This document shows positions 18,792 to 29,429 of a stretch of 64,000 nt of DNA, piece after piece. The translations under genes were made by a program, and so were the position numbers. This DNA is from Atherinomorus stipes (Eukaryota; Chordata; Actinopteri; Atheriniformes; Atherinidae). Every line of letters starts with the position of its first letter. Position 1 is the stretch's first letter. The stretch lies in NCBI GenBank assembly GCA_023101725.1, contig JALJCO010012847.1:302501-366500 (forward strand), given 5' to 3'. The notes under the pieces were generated by a model. That model had not been told where the DNA came from and searched no databases. It saw only the letters and a list, made by a program, of their open reading frames with translations.

Positions 18792-21700
18792 TTATCTGAA
18801 GCGGCTCCTCTCCTGGTCCTTGGACCTCCTTGGGGAGTGACTCCTGTCCCTGTGGTCCTTCCCGTGTCTCGCCCGGGACTTGGAGTGTTTGTGGTCCCGG
18901 TTTCTGGAGCGGGAACGTGAGCGGGAACGCTGGCGGGCCGTCTTCCTGTCCCGCCTGCTCTCCTCACTGTCCTGAAAACATAAGAAAAGGAGAACACCCA
19001 TGAAAGGAGATGCAACAAAAAAAAAAGAAGGAAAAGACCGGATGGGATGGATGACGGGAGCTGCGACACCTGAAAACTGTTTTTTTTTGGAAGAGGAAGT
19101 TGATACAGACGAGTGAAAAGGAAACAAATATTAACGTGATCATGTTTTTTATTTCCTGAAGCAGCCGTTACAGTCAACACATGGAAAACTGTTCCAGACT
19201 AACAGTTCCTGCTCTGGATGTTAACCATCACATGACCATGACATCATCATCATCATCGTCAGATACACCTCAGATCACTTCCGTTGACTCAACGTTTTTA
19301 CAAAGTAAACAAGTCAGACAAAACTGCTGTGACTTCACCAGATAAATTAGTTTATATTTGTCATTTATTAAATAAAATTGGAAATAAAAACATGTTAAAT
19401 CAAATATATAATTAATTACTAGAGGTGAGACTTGATTTTTTTAAAAATCAAATTAATTAGAAGCTTTGTAATTAATTAATCTCAACTGCATTATAAAAAT
19501 TGCCCCCAAAATAACATTTTCTTTATTTGAATAGATTTTCCAGGACCACTCAAACAAATAGACAATAAAAATTAAATTGTAAACTCAAGCTTTACTGTGT
19601 GATCAAATGCATTTAACTGTATTTCAACTTTTTTAAGAAAATAGGAAAAGAAAAATGATCCCTGGCCAAAACTGAACAGGCCTAAAGTAAAAGTATATCA
19701 TTTTAAATACTTTGAATGTTTAACTGGGTCAGGGACCGTTTTTTAAACAGAGGGGGGGAGGGGGAGGGGGGGGGGTACCAAATGGTTTAAACTCAACAAG
19801 TTATTTTTGGTAGTTTGGGCTTTAGCTGGCGCTCATGCGGTTTACTGCAAAAGCTCAAAATCTTACCAAATATACTGAGTTAACGTGAACCGCCAGTTGT
19901 TTTTCACCGAAAGATGAATCAAACTTAAGTTTATGTGAAAGTCGCGTTCAGAACCAGAACCTCCGCTTAGCCCTACTAACGCCATAAACGTACCGAAGGA
20001 AAGCGGAACCACTTCAATAAACATCCACCTTGAAGATGTTAGTATTGCACGAGTGTGTCTGATGCATTCAAGGATCCCAAGAAACGCTGGATTTCTCTGT
20101 GACGGATCTAAAATGGCTCATTTTCAGTTCAACTGGCTGATTGTTCACCAGTGTGTGGTTTTTATTTGGAAGGGGTTCCTTCCGGGGCCTCAGGAAGTCA
20201 CAAACAGGAGGAGTGATCCGAGGAGTTCATGAGAAGACGTAGAGAAATTACTTGCGATTTATACGCTGTACGATGTACAGTGGCTACAGAAAGTATTCAG
20301 ACCCCTTTAAACTTTTCATTCTTTGTTTCATTGCAGCCATTTGCCAAAATCAAAAAAGTATAGTATAGTAAGTATTCAGACCCTTTGCAGTAACACTCAT
20401 ATTTAACTCATATGCTGTCCATTTCTTCTGATCCTCCTTGAGATGGTTCTACTCCTTCATTAGAGTCCAGCTGTGTTTAATTAAACTGATTGGACTTGAT
20501 TAGGAAAGACACACACCTGTCTATGTAAGACATTCCAGCTCACAGTGCACGTCAGAGCAAATAAGGTTGAAGGAACTGTCCAAGGATGTCAGAGACAGAA
20601 TTGTGGTGAGGCACAGATCTGGACAAGGTTACAAACGAATTTCTGCAGCACTAAAGGTTCCTAAGAGCACGGTGGCCTCCATAGTCCTTAAACGGAAGAA
20701 GTTTGGGACGACCAGAAGTCAAGATGGGGTGCTGAGTGACATTAATGAGAAATCAAATGAACTTTTTTTTTTTTTTCTGATTAACATTTTATTAAGTTTT
20801 CACAAAACACCACTCCATTACAGTTATAGATCACATATATAGATCAGAATTGCTTCAGTACAGTAATAGACCAGTGGTAGAGCAAACAAAACGGAGAACA
20901 AAAACAGTGTAAAAAATAAATTAAACAAAAACAAAAGAAACAAAAAGAAAACGAACACAAAAAGAAAATACAAAGGCTGGCATATGTCTTTGTAAGATTT
21001 AAATTATTCCTCACTTAGTGACTGCATAGCTCTCTTAAGCTCATCCCATGCTGACATTTAAGTTGGTCCTTGTATTTTGGAAAGATACGGGTCCCACTTC
21101 AGGTGAAAGCTCTCCACTTTATTCAACAGTTTGTATGAAAGGCGTTCCAATGCAGCCAGTCTTCCTAGTTGGTTATACCAAAGAGTAACAGATGGTGTAG
21201 AGGGGGACTTCCACTGAGAAATAATAAGTTTACGCCCCAGCATCAATGCAGTTTGCACCCATTCAGCTGTATTGGATGATAAATGTTTAAGGGGGGATGG
21301 ATCTCCTAAGATAAATAACCTTGGAAGGAACGGAATGTTTTGCTGTACTACTGATATGATAAATTCATGGACCTCCGTCCAAAAATCTTGGATTTTAGGA
21401 CAGCACCAAATCATATGGCTCAGTGTGCCCACCTCGGTCTGGCATCTCCAGCATTCTGGAGTCTGGATGAGATTCGCCCTATATAATCTATGTGGTGACC
21501 AGTAAATTCTGTGCAATAGTTTGAAATGAACAAGTCTTGTTCTCAATTCTCTAGATACTTTCTTAGTATTCTGTAGGATCATAGACCATTCCTGATCTGC
21601 AAAGGAAATACTGAGGTCAGTTTCCCAAGCTGATCTTAGCATGGGGAGCCCCCTATCTGTGCTTTTTAAGAGCATTGAATAGTATTTTGAAGCTTCATGG

Positions 21701-24700
21701 CCTCCACCAAAAACCTTCCTAATATAAGTAAGACAGCTTGGAGGTGGTGTGCTGGGGTATTCAAACATCTGAAGCAGCAGATGCCGGAGCTGTAGATATT
21801 TCCAAAACTGGCTCTGTGGGAGCCGATACTGAGCTTTAAGGTCATGAAAAGACTTGAGAACCCCTCCCTCATCAAATGAACTTTTTGGTTTTGGCAAATG
21901 GCTGCGATGAAACGAAGGGTGAAAAGTTTTAAGGGGTCTGAATACTTTCCGTACCTACTGTAACACTATAAATATCTAAAATAAATGCAAACATCCGGAG
22001 ACAGTAAATGAGAAAACAAAGACTTTTACAGGAGGAAGAACCTGTCCACTCTTCATCATCTAACAGGAGGTGCCAGAGTCTGAACACCTGGAAAACCTAC
22101 CCGGTGCTTCTTGGACTTCTTACTGTCCTCATCGTCTGAGTGATGCCGGTGCCGCTTCTCTTTATGCTTCTTCTCTGAGTGCCGATGGCTGGCTGCCTCC
22201 TCTTCCTCCTCTAGCAGCACGTCGTACTTGGAGCTTGAGGAAAAGTTACGGAAACCAGCAGGATGTTTAGAGAGTAGGGCTGGGGAAAAAAATCGATACA
22301 CTGAAATATCGCGATATTTTCATATGCAGATTTCATATAGAGATTCAAAAATGCAGTATTGATCTATTTTACCAACGAAATCTCGCAAGATTTCACGAAG
22401 ACCCGTGAGTTTTTTTGACTGAACAACGAAATCTCGCGAGATTTCATTAGTAAAATAGATCGATACCATATTTTCACATATCGATATGATATCAACATAA
22501 AAAAAAATATCGCGATATTTCAGTGTATCTATTTTTTTCCCCTGCCCTATTAGAGAGTGGATGCAGAAGCATGACCGACACAACTCAACATCTCAGTCAG
22601 GGCTCGCCAACACAAGGATACTCTTGTTTGGGCTTGACTTGATCCTTCAGAGCCAGTTTGGACCGGTTCTCCAGATCTTTCTCGTAGGCTTTGAAGTCAT
22701 CCTTCGTGTACTTCCCACCTGGAATTCAACAAACGATCAGTCGGAGAGTTTGACAGAAAGTCTCCCCGTGGAAACCGTGCAGAGGCCTCACCTTTCCCCT
22801 TCCACTTGATCTTAGACACCGACTGGCTGAAGTCCACGTGGATCCGGCGGTCGTCAATGAGGACGTTGTCCATCTTGAAGTACGCCTTCTCGCAGTCCTC
22901 CTGCTGTTGGGACAACACGTAGGAAAACGTGGAACGTTACTCTGGCAACAAGCGGCAGTGAAACATCTCCAGGTCAGGAGATGTGCAAGACGATTACTTT
23001 TGCACATTTATGACCCTCCACAGCTTCTGTAGCGGTAATAACACTCTTAAGATTTGATTTTTTTGCAGTGTAGTCCTGCTTACTAAGTATATTTTTCTAA
23101 ATTCTAGTCAAAATCTCTCATCACAATCAAAATAAGACAAAATTACCTAAAGAGAAACATTTCAGTGAGATATAGGAACTTTTTTTTTTTTTTAGCAATT
23201 AGCAATTTTTTTGCTTATTACAACAAAAAAAAAATCTATTTTTATTTTACATATTTTAAGAGAGGCCAAGATTTTTTTTGCTTGTAATAACCCCAAAAAA
23301 AAAAAAAAAATCTGCCAAGAGAACTAGCAATATTTTCTTTATAAGATTTCTTGAAACAAGATGCATTGCCTTAAAACAAGTTCCTTTATCTCACTGAAAT
23401 GTTTCTCTTTAAGTAATTTTCTCTTATTTTGAGTGTGATGAGATATTTTGACTAGAAATGAGAAAAATATACTTGGTAAGATTTGAGTTTTTGTAGTGTA
23501 ATTGACACACACTGGGGCTTTAATGTTTTCAGGTAAAAAGTTGATTAAAATGTAAAATATTTCTTGAACAACAGGTTTACGATCGTCTTCGGCTGAAGGA
23601 GTCAAATCATCTCAACTTGGAGGAAGCGAGCAGAAAAAGAAAGAGTTGTTTTCCAACTCGGTGAATTCAGGACTGAAGATTTTCCATCCGTTAGTTCCTG
23701 CTAGCAGAAATCTGAGCTCGTGCAGCTCGTCTGTGTTGGAGGAAGTGATTGGAGCACGCCGCTGCTTCAAGCAGGTGATCACACACGAAAGATGGAGTCA
23801 TCTGGAAAATCTGACTTCAAAACAACACTTCACTTCTTTATTTCACTAAAAGTCATGTGGAAACCCCCATCTGTCCTCAGAGAGGTGACAACCAGGGGAA
23901 AACTAATATTTAACTACACAGCGCCCTCTGATGGTTGAAGCCGTCTCTGCAGCCCCTCCCCCCAAATTCAGACATTAACAGGGAAGTTAACATTCAATAT
24001 TCAGAAGTCATTAAGTGGTTCAAATTCCACCACATGAGAGTTTATAGTTTCTGATTTTACTCCAACAACAACAGGAGGTCTGGGTGCAAATGGCACGTTA
24101 CATAATTTATTTACACAACTTTCACTGACTCAAATAACCCCACCAGATGATAATCAACACGCTATAACCAGAGCAAACAGCCTTTATGACCGATTTCCAT
24201 CCTCGACATCCTGCAGGGTTTTTCCACATCCGATAGCTTCAGCTAACAAACGCTGAGTGGAAAATCCTGATAATTACACCAACTAGTCAGATTTCATCAT
24301 TAACAGTGGAATACTGTTAATTAATTCACTTTTATTTAAAGGAACAGTATGTAAAAAAAATCAAGGTGAATGGCAGAAAAATGTGCTATATAATTCAAAA
24401 CTGTGTTTCTATTGATGTGTAATTGCTGCACTAGAATAGCAGTTATGTGTTTATTTTCTTAGAATGAGTCATTTACATCTACTTGTTGGCAGGTGCACAT
24501 ATGGAGGCTGCCATATATGTTCCACCATTTTTACTACGGTGTCCCTGAATGGACAAATCAATGTGTGAAGTGAAAACTGTCTGATCTTTAAAACTGCTGT
24601 ACCAGCATTGTTCAGTGGGAGTTAAAGTACTGTTTGTAAAGAAACGCCTTTTCTTTCAAATACCCATCTTTACCACTAGATGCCAGTAATTCTTACATAC

Positions 24701-27700
24701 TGTACCTTTAATAAATGTACCACAGGGGGTCCAACCTGCAGGAATTAAGCTGGAAAACTGTCAAGTCTTTTACACTTCCCAGAGTAAAAAGAAGATCAGA
24801 ACGAGTCTGATCTCAAGAGTTTATCCAAAGGAAAACGACTCGCATGACAAGTTACTCGACAGATGTTTTTTTTCCCCCCAGTGTAGTTTTAAGGGTTAAA
24901 ACAAACCAGCAGGTTTCCTGAACTGTTCAGCGGTAAACACAAACTGTGGGTCACATGACGTCCTCACCTTTTCAAACTCGATGAAAGCGTAGCAGAGGGA
25001 ATCTCCGGTTTTCCAGTCTCTGATGATCTCACAGCTGCAGGGAAGACACGGATCTGTAGATTTACGGGTTGAACCTCTACAGGAGCAGATCGTTAAAAGC
25101 AGCTGGAGGTGAATGTCACCTTTTTATGGTCCCAAAGCGAGAGAAGATGATTTCCAGGTCCTCGTCTGTGGTTACTGGGTTCAGTTTACACACGAACAGG
25201 ACGTTTTCTGGAGGCTTCACTTCTGCGTCGGGGAGGTCGCCCACCTGGAGGAAGGTGGATGTAGAGCCACGTCAGACTGAACGTTTGCTGTCTGCAGCAG
25301 AGGTGGCGAGGAGCTCTGACTCACCATCTCCAGCAGGATGGCCTGAGTCTTGGCTTCCTTCTCCTTCAGCCTCTCTTCCAGCTCCTCGGCTCCTTTTCCT
25401 TCTGTATCGTCGATTTCTTCATCTGCTCCGATACGGCCGCTCTGCATGTGCATGGAGGAACAATTAGAGCTACTTTAGGCACCGCACAGATGATGTCATC
25501 CATCTTTATTTGCTGAGCATCGTATTTACTCACATCCAGCTGCTCCTTGGTCGGCTCGGGCGACCTATCAGGCACCGGCAGATCAGGAGGGTCATCGAAC
25601 GGATCGTCCAGGATCACAGTGTGGTTTATTCTGCAGGAAAACAACCAGCCGTCATCAGGGTCAGAAAACCATCACACTTACAATTTACTGAAAAGAGGAA
25701 AGAAATGCTGAACGAGGTGGAGAAAGAAGCACGTGTGTGTGTGTGTGTGAGGGAGAACTGGCATAGCAACCCTGGCATTGAAAACACACCAATACAACAA
25801 CAAAACACTTCTGTTATCATTTATTATGTTATCAATCCATAAGATCAATGCTGAGAGCATCCATCCATCCATTTATTCATACATACATCCATTAGAGCTG
25901 TGCAATTAATCGAAATTTAATCATGGTTTCAATTTTTGTGTCAAACAATCTCCAAACTCATATAATCGAGTTAAAAATAATAATAATATATATGAATATA
26001 TATATTTTTTTTCCATTTTTCTTGGCACAATTTCTAAAAGTTATTCTGAGTTTATCCCAGGCAGTTTGCTGGGTGGAATGTTCTGGCATTGCACAAAGCT
26101 CAGCAAAATCTATTTTGGGATGTTTTTTTATACAAATAAGTATATTAAAAAAAATTTAGATATAGAGAAATTGCAGGATACATCGGATACGTCATTTATT
26201 TTGGATATATTTCGATACAGCTGTAAAGTACATATTTGTAGCCTATATTTATTTTCAGTGCTAGAAACCTTAGACAGAAATGTTAAATTAATGCCTTGTG
26301 TAACTAGAAAATAATCGTTTGAATAATCGTGATTTCAACATTGGCCAAAATAATCGTGGTAATGATTTTTTCCATAATCGAGCGGCCCTACCATCCATCC
26401 ATCCATGTATTTATCCATCCATCCATCCATGTATTTATCCATCCATACATGCATAGATATATAGATGATATACAAGTAAACAGCTAAATAAATAAATATA
26501 GAAAGATATAAATATATATACAGTTAATGAACAAATAAAAAGCTAAATAATTAAATCGATAAATACAAATATACATAGATAAGAAGATAAATATTGATAA
26601 ATAAATAAATATAAACTGATAAATAGATAAATACTTAATTAGTTAAGAAATTTGCTATTGATTTTAAAAGATTCATTAAATTAATCGTAGTACAAATGCA
26701 CAGCCTCGACTGGCTTCTTTCCTCAGGGTCCATCTTGAAATTAAAAGATGAAAAACAAACAACGTGACACACACAGATCCAAGTTTTCATCTGCATGCAT
26801 ATTGGACGTTTTTAAAAATAAGTCCACTTGAGAATGCTGACAATTCAACAATCATTTAATTCACTTGTTTGTTGGTTTGTTTGTTTTTTTATTATTCAAT
26901 TATCATCGTGTATCTTCAATGATTAATTAAACCCTTTTTTCTTTCTTGTTTTGTAGCACTGAATGCAAAAAATAGCATCAAGCTTGAGTCCCAGTCACCA
27001 GTTCCCTCTGACGTACATCAACAGCAGGTCAGACTCACCTGATATCCTGAAATGGGATGAAATCCTTGTCAACGAACGTCTGGTTGATTTTAGTCAAGAC
27101 ATCCAAGCCCTCCGTAACTTCTCCAAACACCGTGTGAACTCCATCCAGATAGTCCAGGTTCTCACCAGTTGTGATGAGGAACTATGAAATTGAATATTAA
27201 CATGTAAATCTGTGATGTTCTCAGTATCAATCATATTGATCTGAAAGTAGTTTATGTGATTTTTATTCTGTTAACAGCTGATGAAGCGATTCTTCATGAT
27301 ATACTTTAGTTTCCTCTCTAGAAGTTTGATCTAACTCTGAAAGCGCGTTGAGCGTCCATCCCACCCACCTGAGAACCATGCTGGTCATTTCCATTGTTCA
27401 CCATGGAAACCGTCCCCTTCTTCCTGTGTTTGATGCGTGGCACCTTCTCTCCATCAAAAAAACTAGCCTGGTCTCCATAAAGCTTGCTGATGACCCAGAG
27501 GAGAGAAAAGTTGTCAGCGTGTTCAACCTGCCGCACAAGAATAAAGGAAACATCTGAACAAAACGGCTGACCTGTAAACGGATTCTCCGCCACGACCCGT
27601 TCCAGTCGGATCTCCCGTCTGCACGATGAAGTCTCTCTGAAAACAAAACAAGTGTGGGATTAAATGAAAATAACTTAAATGTAGACTATTTATCACCAAC

Positions 27701-29301
27701 ACTGATATGGAACCAGCTTTTCTCCGTATCTGCTCAAAGCAAGCAAGAGTAGAGAATATTTCTGATGGAGGACCAGGGTGGCACATGTGGATTAGACCTT
27801 TAAAAATTAATAAACAAATGTCTAGCTGTGATGAGATAATGAATTATTACTACTAAAGTGGTCATCTGATGTAAAATTTAAAGGAAATTTTTTAAAAGTA
27901 CCCATTGATATTTGTTAGTAAACAGGATGATCCTGCACTGTTAGTCTTTAATCATTGCTGCACAAATAATTATACAACATTGGTGACAAGAACAAGTCCC
28001 AAGTTTTAACAACCAATTAACGTTGCACAGCCACGATATTAGAGATGTATCGATCCGATACCCTGATTGGATATCGTCCCTGATCCTCTGACTAATTAGC
28101 TGGATCAGATTTCAGATGAATAAGGCCAATCCAGTCATTTCTTTTTTAATCAATATCATAATAAATGTACATTTTGTTATTAGTTAATAAAAAATATTAA
28201 GTACATTTATAACTGTGTTAATTTGCTACTTTTTTTTTCAAACAAGGCTAAATGTTCATCTCAAGTCTGATGCCTTCACTCACATGGCAAGATACGGTTC
28301 TTTCATTCAATGGTAGTATCGGATTGGTATCGGCCGATGCGCTCAGCCCAGGTATGGTATCGGATTGGATCGGGGAAAAAACTGGATCTGTACATGATAC
28401 CTGGTGGTTTTTAACCACTTTGACATCTGCTTCATAAAAAGTAAACAGTCTGCACAGACAGATGCTATCACAGCGTAATCAGCTGGTGCGATGATGACTG
28501 ATGTATTATGATTTAGAACATGGTAGAGTTGATGAAAAACATCATAAAAACACATAACATGATGTTTACACTAAATATTTGTTATAATCTGATTCTCTAC
28601 ACATCAGGGGTCACCTGGAGGCAGAGACACTGAAGGGGTGACGTCAGTAAAACTGAAACACCTTATATAAGAGCTGTATTTCTGTCACATAAAAAATTTA
28701 ATTAACATTCATTAAAATTAATAAGTTATCCTCGTTTTCAGTAATGCGACTGTAGCCATATTTTACTGTATTTTGTTGTAAATAGTAGTTGTGATGGATC
28801 CAGAAATCATTTTCTACTTCTATTCCAGTTCAGAGGGAGCTGGAGTGTATCCCAACAGATAATCTATCAAACATACAAGCAATCAAACACACCACACACA
28901 CTTTTACCTGAACATTGTGGATGAGGCAGTAGTTGTAGTACTTTATCTTGCACAGTTTCAGAAAATTTAAACAAGCTGCAAAAGAGCAGAAGTGTAGTTA
29001 CACGGACAGTCATTCCCAGTGGCCACGCGCTTACTAACAACTACCAAGTCTGTCGCAGGTGTGTGTGAGGTTTTCATTAGAAAGATGAATCATTTAACAA
29101 TGAAAAGGCAGCAAACAAGCTAACAGCGCGAGCTGATGTGTTCCGAGACGTAGCTCGGCTGCCGCTCTCTAAAATATCCCTGAGTTCGTTAAAATATCTA
29201 TTTCTATGCGCTAATCGTCACATCTCCTTACTTTTTGGTCTCTCTTCTGTAAACAAATCAATAACAATATCCCCCAGCGTCGTTTCAAGGAGCACCGCCA
29301 T
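18792..29301 (-). CDS. ppil4: Peptidyl-prolyl cis-trans isomerase-like 4 (cyclophilin-RRM protein)
   Basis: Nuclear cyclophilin-type prolyl isomerase with an RNA-recognition motif, linked to the spliceosome. Thirteen coding exons (minus): 29232-29301, 28908-28975, 27572-27636, 27369-27486, 27039-27181, 25534-25630, 25325-25441, 25120-25244, 24968-25034, 22792-22903, 22622-22718, 22101-22233, 18792-18971. They total 1392 nt, 463 aa plus stop, with every intron GT/AG and in frame; human is 492 aa. The start [17 protein letters not shown] matches the family. Cyclophilin domain is residues 1-160 ([31 protein letters not shown]); RRM about 240-318 with LFVCKL (RNP2) and LCYAFIEF (RNP1). The C-terminus is Lys/Arg/Ser-rich ([10 protein letters not shown], ending SRFR). 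Exon 10 has a tandem CAGCAG acceptor. Introns hold several transposons. The promoter is shared with GINM1. Confidence 0.97.
19425..19790. mobile_element. AT-rich MITE-like repeat in PPIL4 intron 12
   Basis: Starts TAGAGGTGAGACTTGATTTT and includes TTTGTAATTAATTAATCTCAACTGCA. It is related to the sequence at 36312-36660, which starts TAGGGGTGGGACTTG. The right end is unclear and runs into a G-rich stretch (19751-19778) that could form a G-quadruplex. Confidence 0.5.
20278..21960 (+). mobile_element. Tc1-like transposon disrupted by a LINE
   Basis: Terminal inverted repeats of about 70 bp (left CAGTGGCTACAGAAAGTATT; the right end is the inverse), flanked by TA (20276-20277 and 21961-21962). 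Inside is the start of a Tc1 transposase (20567 onward: helix-turn-helix with [19 protein letters not shown]). The frame is cut by a LINE at 20768-21870 and the catalytic domain is gone. Lies in PPIL4 intron 12. Confidence 0.9.
20768..21870 (-). mobile_element. 5'-truncated L1/Tx1-like LINE inside the Tc1 element
   Basis: Flanked by a 16-bp duplication ATCAAATGAACTTTTT (20752-20767 and 21871-21886), with the poly(A) tail as poly(T) on the left. The minus strand encodes about 275 codons of the ORF2 C-terminus, including [20 protein letters not shown], the Cys/His motif region of L1-type ORF2. Reverse-transcriptase and endonuclease domains are absent. Confidence 0.9.
22275..22549. mobile_element. 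Foldback MITE carrying TCTCGCGAGA
   Basis: 275 bp, flanked by a perfect 8-bp duplication TTAGAGAG (22267-22274 and 22550-22557). Ends TAGGGCTGGGG and CCCCTGCCCTA. The two halves are inverted copies. An intact TCTCGCGAGA lies at 22432-22441 and the mutated TCTCGCAAGA at 22381-22390; TATCGCGATA lies near both ends. It is in PPIL4 intron 11, about 40 bp from exon 12. Confidence 0.9.
23050..23510. mobile_element. Foldback element with ~100-bp inverted arms
   Basis: Left arm about 23085-23190 (TACTAAGTATATTTTTCTAA, TCTAGTCAAAATCTCTCATC) is inverted as 23365-23480. The loop is A/T homopolymer-rich. An RNA of this intron 9 segment of PPIL4 could form a long hairpin. No coding capacity; no clear target duplication found. 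Confidence 0.75.
24337..24710. mobile_element. Non-autonomous DNA transposon with TTAAAGG ends
   Basis: Ends TTAAAGGAACAGTATGTAA and TTACATACTGTACCTTTAA form a 19-bp near-perfect inverted repeat. The same family is present, split in two, at 29993-30250 and 32760-32842 (shared AATGGCAGAAAAATGT). Lies in PPIL4 intron 9. Confidence 0.75.
25892..26390. mobile_element. hAT-like MITE, TAGAGCTGTGCAATTAATCG family
   Basis: Ends TAGAGCTGTGCAATTAATCG and ATAATCGAGCGGCCCTA. Flanks ACATCCAT and CCATCCAT agree at 7 of 8 bases but lie in a CATC microsatellite, so the duplication is uncertain. Sits in PPIL4 intron 5. The family recurs at 61447-61867. Confidence 0.7.
28043..28400. mobile_element. hAT-like MITE remnant
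   Basis: Begins TAGAGATGTATCGATCCGAT and contains an inverted ATCGGATTGGATCGGG near 28360. The right terminus is decayed. Lies in PPIL4 intron 2. Confidence 0.5.
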
Positions 29302-29429
29302 GATGACGTCCCAGACTCCCGCGAGAGAACGGTCCGTGAAGTCAATACGCATGCGCAGTGTGTATGTTTGTGGGATGTTTTTGTTGTAGCTAACTTCACA
29401 GTTGCACGAGAAGTCAACCGCAAACGGAG
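29302..29429. promoter_or_regulatory. Bidirectional promoter of PPIL4 and GINM1
   Basis: Only 128 bp separate the two start codons, so the transcripts start here or overlap. Visible motifs: a cAMP-response/ATF core TGACGTC (29304-29310), an NRF1-type CGCATGCGCA (29348-29357), and TCCCGCGAGA (29317-29326), one base from the TCTCGCGAGA palindrome bound by BANP and Kaiso. No TATA box. This fits a housekeeping promoter; binding is inferred from motif match. Confidence 0.8.
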
